Notes under the pieces: generated by a model
Told to the model about the DNA's origin: nothing
What the model saw: the letters and a program-made list of their open reading frames with translations, nothing else
Database searches by the model: none
Shown here: piece by piece, positions 48,901-56,595 of the stretch
How positions within the stretch are numbered: position 1 is the stretch's first letter
Layout of the letters: each line of letters begins with the position of its first letter
Assembly: GCA_037043015.1 (NCBI GenBank)
Contig: CM073326.1
Span: 19,662,345 to 19,726,344, forward strand
Source: Bryum argenteum
Lineage: Eukaryota; Streptophyta; Bryopsida; Bryales; Bryaceae
Direction: 5' to 3'
Length of the DNA stretch: 64,000 nt
Position numbers and translations under genes: made by a program

Positions 48901-50685
48901 ATGTCCCTACAATCATTACCTTTATGTCTCTTCATCGATATTATCTTATATTGCTGTTATAATTATTTCACGTTTTTATATTTATATTTTTATTTCGTTT
49001 ATTACCATATTAATATTCCATATTTTATTGATATTTTTCTCACATTTTTTATTTATTACAAATACTATTACCTATGGTATTACTATCTCTTGGACCCCAA
49101 CCAAAACACTATATTCCCCTATTTTTTCTACAAATACAATGTTATACTTATTCTACAAACACTCTTAAGTATCATCCTAACTACACCCCTTCACCCTAAC
49201 TTTTGCTTTCATACTCTTTATAGGCTTTCACATACACACCTCTCATTCAACAAAACCACCCTCAAAGTCTCAAAACACACACCCTTTCACCCTAACTTTA
49301 GCATTCTTATCTCTTACACGCACCTACACACCAAATCAATTCTAAAAACCCCAAAAAAAATATCAAAACTTCCACACACATATAACTCACACGCAAAAAT
49401 AAGTCGCACACAAATCCCAAAACCAAAAACTACATATAGCCTATTTACAAACACTATCATCCATATTCTATACACAAAAACGACATCACCACTATCCCAA
49501 AATAGAAGACAAACACAAACATACGCCACACATATGAAGATTGAGCGCCCTCTCAAATATACCAAAACAACCCTAAATATCACATCACATAAACAAAACA
49601 CCGTTTTACTACAAACACTATACTCCCTACTTATAAGCAACCTACTCACACGCTTACATCTATCTATGCACAAAACACCTGACATAATAACAATCAACAA
49701 CAACAAACAAACAACTCAACTACAAACACACAAAACCACACAAGATGTATCAATAACCCAAAAACAACACATTATATACCACAACGAAACAACAAACCCC
49801 TTCGTACCCTATATAACACCCTACAATAATCAAACAATAAAATCCCAAACCCACGCCACCCAAATCCAACACATCACCAAAAACAAACAACGCCTAAAAA
49901 CAACTAATAGAATTCCCAAGTCAACAAAACTACACCATATAAATACCAAAACCCCTCCACTTAACAAATCTCGCAACTTACAAAGTTATACCAAAAGACA
50001 AACAAAAAACCAGCACTACATCAACTCCACTCAGGATACTATAAATAAAAGTCGCACCAACATATACATACATCAAAAACAAGCTTGGCCCCTCAGCCTG
50101 GCCATAATTAAAAAGTCACATCAACTACCCTATCCCAACCATTTATACTACCCTAAATGGCTACAACTACTTGGCCTTACCAAACTACAGACAAACACAC
50201 TATACTCTAAAACACACACAAAACATACAAAAAAACATGCACCCTTACGTACACAAATCAACATCAAAAGACCTTACGGCACCCAAGCTAATCCCAAAAC
50301 ACTTCACACATCCTACCAACGCACCAAACCAATACAAACGACTTCAAAAAAACGCAAATATAACAACACATTCATTATAAACCACCATAAAAATGCTCAA
50401 CCTCTCATACTTGCATTTCCAAAGTCACACCAAACTCCAATCGATACAACAAAGAAAACAAGCAACACAAACAATGACAAACACAACACTAAAACCTACA
50501 CAAAACACATAAACAACCATACCCAAACATTATACAAAGATAAAACCAACACCAGAATCACCCACACTAAAAGAAACCAAATCCGCACCACCAAATCCAA
50601 ATCATCCAACGTTATAAACATTAGACAGCGAAGCACACACACACACACAACCAAGCTCGGCCTCCCGGCCTCGCCTGTAGACTAA
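48901..50685 (+). CDS. LINE ORF2 N-terminal part, 594 residues, no known domain
   Basis: A 594-codon open frame in an A/C-rich, G-poor strand. TAA would be frequent in such DNA, so the open frame argues for real coding. Residues 1-70 are extremely rich in Tyr, Phe, Ile and Leu and could form two or three membrane or amyloid-like segments; the rest is rich in Thr, Asn, His, Lys and Gln. A short motif is repeated inside: QAWPLSLAIIKKSHQLP (near 50090) and AQPLILAFPKSHQTP (near 50395). The frame ends just after a (CA)8 tract (50634-50649). In the next frame, the reading is open from 50625 through the 2A motif and endonuclease, so this part and the EN-RT part were probably one polyprotein. A start in another frame at 48848 (MASVTISTLPSQS) is also possible. 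Confidence 0.65.
   Translation: MSLQSLPLCLFIDIILYCCYNYFTFLYLYFYFVYYHINIPYFIDIFLTFFIYYKYYYLWYYYLLDPNQNTIFPYFFYKYNVILILQTLLSIILTTPLHPNFCFHTLYRLSHTHLSFNKTTLKVSKHTPFHPNFSILISYTHLHTKSILKTPKKISKLPHTYNSHAKISRTQIPKPKTTYSLFTNTIIHILYTKTTSPLSQNRRQTQTYATHMKIERPLKYTKTTLNITSHKQNTVLLQTLYSLLISNLLTRLHLSMHKTPDIITINNNKQTTQLQTHKTTQDVSITQKQHIIYHNETTNPFVPYITPYNNQTIKSQTHATQIQHITKNKQRLKTTNRIPKSTKLHHINTKTPPLNKSRNLQSYTKRQTKNQHYINSTQDTINKSRTNIYIHQKQAWPLSLAIIKKSHQLPYPNHLYYPKWLQLLGLTKLQTNTLYSKTHTKHTKKHAPLRTQINIKRPYGTQANPKTLHTSYQRTKPIQTTSKKRKYNNTFIINHHKNAQPLILAFPKSHQTPIDTTKKTSNTNNDKHNTKTYTKHINNHTQTLYKDKTNTRITHTKRNQIRTTKSKSSNVINIRQRSTHTHTTKLGLPASPVD
50634..50649 (+). repeat. (CA)8 microsatellite at the frame switch inside LINE ORF2
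   Basis: Upstream of this tract one frame is open back to 48901; downstream another is open on to 54005. The frames overlap only from 50625 to 50685, which contains this tract. A gain or loss of one or two bases by slippage, or a miscall of the repeat length, would explain the switch. Confidence 0.75.
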
Positions 50686-50924
50686 ACGCGATATATAAAA
50701 CGCTCTCAAAACAAAATATCGTAAAAATCCAATTAACATGCTTAATAACAATCAAATACAACATCCTAACATTAACAACACAAGAATCATCAATCAACAA
50801 CCAAAGTCCAACGCACCCCAATAGACATACAAAACTCACTCCCCTTACCAAAGCCACTATTCACAATAACAGAAAATCCATTAGCCCTATCCTACTTTAT
50901 ATATATTCTTTACATACAAGTACA

Positions 50925-53900
50925 ATGATTAGTCAACATACCCATACCAAAATCAATCCAGACATAAATACAATACACAAACACCCACACTCCGTAACAT
51001 ACACCCCACACACCATTCACCTCAAATACCCACACACCTATGACAACTCCAACAATACCACAAAACAAGAACAAATATACACATACACACACTACCAAGT
51101 TAACACTCTCTTCATACACAAAGTATGGCACATACCCAACTTTAACACATACACCCCTACATGTTTACAAACTTGCAAACATCCTCACTTAGAGACACCA
51201 AAAAAAAAAGTATACAGAGGCAAAGTCATACCAAACTATCTCTTCTTACCCCTATGTGGCGATATTGAGTCTAACCCAGGGCCAATGCCAAATGTTCTAC
51301 ATTTCCACCCTGCATTACACAGACGGCATAGTCGGACCTACTTCATCCCTAGTTCAATAATACTTTACCCCGAATACAAGCACCTAGCAGCAACGTTCTC
51401 TTCCACCATACAAACTAACCACCCTCAACATCAAAATAGCTGCAATGACTACCCATGCCTCACAAGTTACATCCACAACCACCTACACTTCCCTCCCCCG
51501 AATATAATCTACGCTCTCATAACCACCATAGGACCACAATTGAACCTCTGTGAACAAACAATAATGACAAATCCAAATCCTTACTGGACAACAACCCTAC
51601 TTAACAAACTATCACGTCTCCCTAATGCTCCCTCGAGACATTTAAACACTCCACACCCTTACACCCACTTTCAACAAACCAACGAACATCTTATCACACC
51701 AACAAAATCCATTCACAAGGAAATTTATAACCACATCTTGGAACCAGACACCGACACCTCCATCCAAGCACTTAAAACAACGTTTCCATACTTACCTGAA
51801 ACACTACTAATTGAAGCTACACGATGCAAAGAACACCTTCCAGAATACTCACACCCGCCCCCACTACCGCCCACCTACCCCATCAACCCCCAACCTCAAT
51901 TTACTATCCAATTAAATACCGAAATCATCACTTGGAACGCAAGCTCCCTAAACTCGGCCCTCCCTAATCTACACAAAATCACACTAAATCTCCCTGCAAT
52001 CATTACCATCCAAGAAACAAAACTCACCGCCAACAAATCCACAAAATACATCCAACGCATGCTACCACAATACAAACTCATTTTCAATAACACACATGCA
52101 TTAACCCGATGCTTACAACAACGTATGCCATACACTCCAACCAGAGGAGGCCTTCTCACTCTTATACACCAAAACTACGCTTCTCCGGGAAACATTACGA
52201 AGATTCCAACCCCGGTCAACATCTCTCCATACCTCCAAATTATTCACATAGCAAACAAACCCCTCACCCCATGGTTACTCATCCACTTATATATGCCATC
52301 TCACCCAGCAGACATAATATTAATCCCCCTAATTCAACAAACAATCACCACCCAATTACAAACACACCCAAACCATATCCATATTCTTTGCGGAGACTTT
52401 AATAGAGACATTGCTCTAAATGGTAGACAAAACGCACACACCAATACACCGCCACAAGACGAAGATACTCAATGGCGAGCATTCACTGATAATCTTAATC
52501 TTACATATATTCCCACAAATAGCTCATTCTCCAGACAAGGCGGACATAATTATGCCGAAACAAGCCTTATTGACGGTTATTACATAACCACCACAAATTC
52601 CCATCTTTTCACATCTACAACCAATCACACTCTAGAATTAAACTCAGATCACTCACCAGTATCTCTACATATTCCTCAACAATTGCTCATAGCAAGACCT
52701 CCACCAATAACAACCCCAAAACCTCCACGAGTTCTCAACCCCATCCCCCAAGCTAACCTAAACACATTCACCACCACATATTTTGAGTATAATGCACTCT
52801 CCATCAATGACCTCACAACAACTTTGCAAAAAGATCAACTCACCCCCACAGAATGGACCACGGCTTGCGTGCAATTAGACCACCTCATCCACAACATTAC
52901 AAAAACACTACTAACCACATGTTCCGCCCCCCCTATCCCTACCCTCACCACACAAACCAACCTTCAAGGGGGCTTTCTCCCACGAAAATCACAAAGAGAA
53001 TGGAAAAAACACCTTTCTACATACCATCTAACCCGAAAAACAATCTACATTGCTAACAACAATGACAATTGGAGAACGCACCCAATATTACAAGTTACAC
53101 AACAACACACACATACAAACATACCACCACCCCCAGTAATGGACGATACTAAGCAAGAATGGCTAAATGCATTAGCAGACATAGCTAAAACCGCAAACAA
53201 GAAAGCAAGAGCCATTACCACAAAATATACACGTCAATCTATAAAAAAAGCCATAACTAAATACAGACAACTCTATAACACGAGCCCTAAGAAAATAAAC
53301 AACCGTGTGTTCAAAAACCTAGAAACACCACCACTCGACTGTATCACCGCACGCAACAACAAAATCCTCACTAGCCCAGAAGATATAGCCCAAGAAATCT
53401 TTTTACAACAATCACTCACTAATCGCCCTACCGTCCCAACATGTTACTATCAACCAGAACACTCTATAAATTGTACATGTGCAGTCCGCCAATATCCATG
53501 GCATGAATTAGATGGATTTACACTTGAAAAACGAGGCACCCCAGAAACCCCTCTCCATACATACTTTACCTGTGAAACCTTCGACATATGCCTAAAAAAT
53601 CTCTCACATAACAAAACCCCTGGCCCCGACAAGATTCCTAACACCATCCTCAAACATATGCCAGATTCCTTCCAAACACTCCTATATCACTTTTTCTCTC
53701 ACTGTTACAAGCAAAAACAAATACCCGCATCATGGAAAACAAGTCTTACAATTTTACTATACAAGAAAGGCAACCCCTCACTTCTCCCTAACCACAGACA
53801 TATTGCCTTAGCCAACAAATATATAAATTGTTTACCAGCACTCTTACATTTATTCTATCAGCCTACGGAGAACACCACCAAATCCTTCATGATAGCCAAG

Positions 53901-54005
53901 AAGGCTTTCGCGCCGAAAGAAGTACCGCACGACAAATTCAACTTATCACAGCTGCACTTGAAGATGCTAGAATTACAAATCAAGATATCTATATTATGTA
54001 CATAG
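50925..54005 (+). CDS. LINE ORF2 middle part: 2A motif, APE endonuclease, start of RT
   Basis: 1026 codons from the ATG at 50925, although the frame is open back to 50625. Residues 106-120 are a 2A-like motif (51240-51284). Residues 333-582 (51921-52671) are an APE-type endonuclease with ITWNASSLN, IQETKL, CGDFNRDI, LIDGYYIT and SDHSPVSL, so the catalytic Asn, Glu, Asp/Asn and the SDH triad are all present; it would nick the target for target-primed reverse transcription. The last part (NKTPGPDKIPNTIL, PASWKTSLTILLYKKGN) begins the reverse transcriptase. The frame is lost near 53815-53826, at an A/T-rich run where the next frame reads on as IYKLFTSTLT. A single small indel explains this. Confidence 0.93.
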   Translation: MISQHTHTKINPDINTIHKHPHSVTYTPHTIHLKYPHTYDNSNNTTKQEQIYTYTHYQVNTLFIHKVWHIPNFNTYTPTCLQTCKHPHLETPKKKVYRGKVIPNYLFLPLCGDIESNPGPMPNVLHFHPALHRRHSRTYFIPSSIILYPEYKHLAATFSSTIQTNHPQHQNSCNDYPCLTSYIHNHLHFPPPNIIYALITTIGPQLNLCEQTIMTNPNPYWTTTLLNKLSRLPNAPSRHLNTPHPYTHFQQTNEHLITPTKSIHKEIYNHILEPDTDTSIQALKTTFPYLPETLLIEATRCKEHLPEYSHPPPLPPTYPINPQPQFTIQLNTEIITWNASSLNSALPNLHKITLNLPAIITIQETKLTANKSTKYIQRMLPQYKLIFNNTHALTRCLQQRMPYTPTRGGLLTLIHQNYASPGNITKIPTPVNISPYLQIIHIANKPLTPWLLIHLYMPSHPADIILIPLIQQTITTQLQTHPNHIHILCGDFNRDIALNGRQNAHTNTPPQDEDTQWRAFTDNLNLTYIPTNSSFSRQGGHNYAETSLIDGYYITTTNSHLFTSTTNHTLELNSDHSPVSLHIPQQLLIARPPPITTPKPPRVLNPIPQANLNTFTTTYFEYNALSINDLTTTLQKDQLTPTEWTTACVQLDHLIHNITKTLLTTCSAPPIPTLTTQTNLQGGFLPRKSQREWKKHLSTYHLTRKTIYIANNNDNWRTHPILQVTQQHTHTNIPPPPVMDDTKQEWLNALADIAKTANKKARAITTKYTRQSIKKAITKYRQLYNTSPKKINNRVFKNLETPPLDCITARNNKILTSPEDIAQEIFLQQSLTNRPTVPTCYYQPEHSINCTCAVRQYPWHELDGFTLEKRGTPETPLHTYFTCETFDICLKNLSHNKTPGPDKIPNTILKHMPDSFQTLLYHFFSHCYKQKQIPASWKTSLTILLYKKGNPSLLPNHRHIALANKYINCLPALLHLFYQPTENTTKSFMIAKKAFAPKEVPHDKFNLSQLHLKMLELQIKISILCT
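51240..51284 (+). other. 2A-type ribosome-skipping motif (GDIESNPGP) in LINE ORF2
   Basis: The peptide LFLPLCGDIESNPGP fits the 2A consensus D-[VI]-E-x-N-P-G-P with the usual hydrophobic/Cys-Gly run before it. In viruses and several animal and trypanosome LINEs this motif makes the ribosome release the upstream product between Gly and the last Pro and go on translating. Here it lies between the unknown N-terminal part and the endonuclease, the place where separation would make sense. Confidence 0.82.
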
Positions 54006-56317
54006 ATTTCAAAAACGCCTTTGGATCTCTAGATCACGCTAGACTTCTAGCAATAATGAAAGATCTTGGCTACCCAGAAGAAGCTGTTGCGCTAGTTAGT
54101 AATATCTACTCTCACTCCACCACCACATATATAGGAGAACATTTCGGTCAAACAAAACCAATTCCGATTCAACGTGGAACCATACAAGGGGACACATTAA
54201 GCCCATACCTCTTTATCATATTTTTAGAACCCCTCCTTAGATGGTTGCAACGGGGAAACTATGGATATAAATTTGGCACATCAAACACAACCATCAATTC
54301 TGCTGCATATGCTGATGACCTAGTTGCACTCACCTCTACCCTCCCAACACTACAAACAGAAATGAACAAAATAGAGAAATTCAGTGAATGGACAGGCCTC
54401 GAAGTTGGCACACAAAAATGTGCAGTAACAGGATGCCCAAATAAATCCAAACTCACACCCACAGCTTTCAAAAGCCTCCTTCAGACACAAAATATCAACT
54501 ACAAAAATGAGTCACTACCAACGCTACACCAGAACGAAGCCTATCCCTATTTAGGCATCCAAGTGGTTCCGACACTCAAATGGAAACTACAAACGCACCT
54601 CACAACCAAACAACTTACTGAGCAATGCCTAAAACTCTCTAATTGTCCAGCCACAATCAAACAAAAGATTAGCATGGTGGATATAGTAATACGCGCGGGC
54701 ATTGCGTATAGCTTTTATGCAGTACCTTACTCATTACCAATGATCAAAAAACTAGACAATAAAATCTCCAGCATCCAAAAAACTATATGTGGTTTACCTA
54801 AATGTACAACAAATATTATAGCACAATTACCACACGTAGACTTCGGTCTTGAAGCATTTTCCCTTAAAAATGCTTACCTCAGATGCATTGGAGACCAACT
54901 AATAAATGCACTCAATGATAAAGGCAAACTAGGCCCAATTTACCAAGGCCTTATCCAACACATTCTAGCAAAATTTGGTGGATCCAAAGAAATTCCTCGC
55001 ATAAAACACAATGATTGCATTCACTCTCCAATCACAAGAACACTCTTCTTACTCAAAGAAGCTGGTGGAATCCACCTAAAAAGCACACTTGAAAACTTCC
55101 AACTAGACGCCACAGAATTAGAAACACAATGGATGTCCCAAGCATCAAGCCGTTTGCCTCACCTTGATCCCAAATTATCCCTCAAACTATTACATAAGCT
55201 CTTGCGACACAAAATATACAAAATAAAACACCTCACACTACCAAATGGAACCACCCTCATGTCACCCATAGATTTTAGAACATATTATCAAAACCCTACA
55301 AAATTAGAAAGAAGTGCACTAAATTTAGCACAACAACTCTTCTGCAAGAACAATTGTACTCACGAATGTTCAAACCCGTGCAATACACACCCACCAACCC
55401 ATCTTCTAGTTAACGAATATACAATACAGAATCATGAAATATCTCCCCTTACTCCTCCACCTCCAGCACACCCAACTCTCCCACCAATAACATCAACAAT
55501 ACCCCCACCCAAAAAAATCATCAATGACCCCATCAACTATCCCATACACCATATCTCTGCCCACAAAATAGTTACCAAAATAGTCAAATACAACATAACA
55601 CACACCTCTAACATGTATATATGCCATTGGGAAATAAATAACCACCCTACATACCACACTTGGCTATCTCCTAAAGAATTATTTCCCCCTAACTACCCAA
55701 CAGCCAGAAGACATAATCTTAACCTTTTATTTGACTATTATACACAACAAAAACACAAACTGTATAGACACATCATTAACACTTGTTTTACACCACCACA
55801 AATAAAAGACACCCGCTTCATCCCACCCCCAACACACATACCTCTTATACGAATTCATCTCCAAGACTGCAACCCAGACAAAGACATCCTCACAACCTCC
55901 CCCACCATACAAGTCCTCAATGAAACCGCACACTTATTTGACAATACCGGTCATTTCCTCCTCACCATCCCCACCTCAAGACTTACGTGGCTATGGATGC
56001 AATATCACTCATGCCTCCACACTAACCACGGGCTAACCCCCCCCCCCACCCAATCATTTGAAACTGAAATTATTATGCTATATAAACGATATAATCACAC
56101 TCTATCCAAGCGTAACCCCAAAACAACAAACCACCACACCCTCCCTACTACAATAATTGACACACTTATCACAACTTTCCAAATTACACACACATATTTT
56201 TCCTCCCCGGTAACCTGCCCACTACAACTTACAGAATACTACTCCATATTCCCACGTGACAAAATATTTGGCTCTAGTGGCTTGGCCTTTCAATTTAAAT
56301 GGCATGGCATTGGATAG
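53828..56317 (+). CDS. LINE ORF2 continued: RT core, Cys cluster, chromodomain-like segment, methyltransferase-like domain
   Basis: 829 codons in the frame that continues RT after the break. RT motifs are complete: SQEGFRAERST, YIMYIDFKNAFGSLDH, IQGDTLSPYLF, AYADDLVAL (YADD at 54308-54319) and GLEVGTQKCAV. A Cys/His cluster (CKNNCTHECSNPCNTH) lies at 55343-55390. Residues 576-640 look like a chromodomain (55553-55745). From 56057 a PCIF1-like methyltransferase begins and runs into a single TAG at 56315-56317. The same frame is open again immediately after the stop, through the MTase remainder, RNase H and zinc finger. The TAG may be an inactivating change or an error next to a long C run. Confidence 0.92.
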   Translation: MFTSTLTFILSAYGEHHQILHDSQEGFRAERSTARQIQLITAALEDARITNQDIYIMYIDFKNAFGSLDHARLLAIMKDLGYPEEAVALVSNIYSHSTTTYIGEHFGQTKPIPIQRGTIQGDTLSPYLFIIFLEPLLRWLQRGNYGYKFGTSNTTINSAAYADDLVALTSTLPTLQTEMNKIEKFSEWTGLEVGTQKCAVTGCPNKSKLTPTAFKSLLQTQNINYKNESLPTLHQNEAYPYLGIQVVPTLKWKLQTHLTTKQLTEQCLKLSNCPATIKQKISMVDIVIRAGIAYSFYAVPYSLPMIKKLDNKISSIQKTICGLPKCTTNIIAQLPHVDFGLEAFSLKNAYLRCIGDQLINALNDKGKLGPIYQGLIQHILAKFGGSKEIPRIKHNDCIHSPITRTLFLLKEAGGIHLKSTLENFQLDATELETQWMSQASSRLPHLDPKLSLKLLHKLLRHKIYKIKHLTLPNGTTLMSPIDFRTYYQNPTKLERSALNLAQQLFCKNNCTHECSNPCNTHPPTHLLVNEYTIQNHEISPLTPPPPAHPTLPPITSTIPPPKKIINDPINYPIHHISAHKIVTKIVKYNITHTSNMYICHWEINNHPTYHTWLSPKELFPPNYPTARRHNLNLLFDYYTQQKHKLYRHIINTCFTPPQIKDTRFIPPPTHIPLIRIHLQDCNPDKDILTTSPTIQVLNETAHLFDNTGHFLLTIPTSRLTWLWMQYHSCLHTNHGLTPPPTQSFETEIIMLYKRYNHTLSKRNPKTTNHHTLPTTIIDTLITTFQITHTYFSSPVTCPLQLTEYYSIFPRDKIFGSSGLAFQFKWHGIG
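55343..55390 (+). other. Cys/His cluster C-x3-C-x3-C-x3-C-x2-H in LINE ORF2
   Basis: Four Cys at regular four-residue spacing and a nearby His, between RT and the chromodomain-like segment. Possibly metal-binding; it does not fit the common CCHC knuckle. Confidence 0.4.
55553..55745 (+). other. Chromodomain-like segment in LINE ORF2
   Basis: ISAHKIVTKIVKYN, then YICHWEINNHPTYHTWLSP, then LNLLFDYYTQQK follows the chromodomain pattern: a first strand with an aromatic or Ile start, the Y-x-[VI]-x-W core, the T-W-x-x-x-x-x-L step and a closing helix. Chromodomains bind methylated histone tails and, in chromoviruses, guide insertion. Short domains are easily over-called, so this is a moderate call. 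Confidence 0.5.
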
Positions 56318-56595
56318 GCCCACCCCCACAACGATGAAACCGCTCAACAAACCATACATTGGGCCAGATTAGCCGCGCAACATGATCAAAACGCCACAAC
56401 CATTGTTGTCATGCTAGACAAACAATGGTTCCACAATCCTACACCCTACTCCACTGAATTCCCAGATACGCACATTTTAGCACATTTTGCAGCTGATACA
56501 ATAACATATGAAGAACCCACCATACCCGCTAGTCACACAAAACCCCGCACTGAACCAAACACAATCCAAATCCTCTGCATCCACCACAAACGCCA
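56057..56595 (+). other. PCIF1/CAPAM-like adenosine N6-methyltransferase domain in LINE ORF2
   Basis: YFSSPVTCPLQLTEYYSIFP followed by RDKIFGSSGLAFQF lines up, position for position, with the PCIF1 core as I remember it (FASPFNCYLRQYCSAFPDTD then GYFGSRGPCLDF). Further matches are the preceding helix pattern (ETEIIMLYKRY, LPTTIIDTLIT), the following amphipathic helix with a hydrophobic strand (ATTIVVMLDKQW against LSFIVFIPEW), and a final strand (TIQILCIHH against TAVLFLQND). The catalytic NPPF equivalent reads AHPH and touches the TAG at 56315, so this copy may be inactive or mis-sequenced at a C run. PCIF1 methylates the first transcribed A of capped mRNA (m6Am). Confidence 0.65.

Noticed and set aside
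49314-49706. 130-codon minus-strand frame, Val/Cys-rich
   Set aside because: Complement of the A/C-rich LINE ORF2 strand; stops are rare there for compositional reasons.
56057-56595. Reading of the LINE methyltransferase region as a phage Dam-like adenine methylase
   Set aside because: The stretch YFSSP...YYSIFP...FGSSG fits PCIF1 better than Dam-type motifs, and the order of strands after the catalytic loop agrees with PCIF1.
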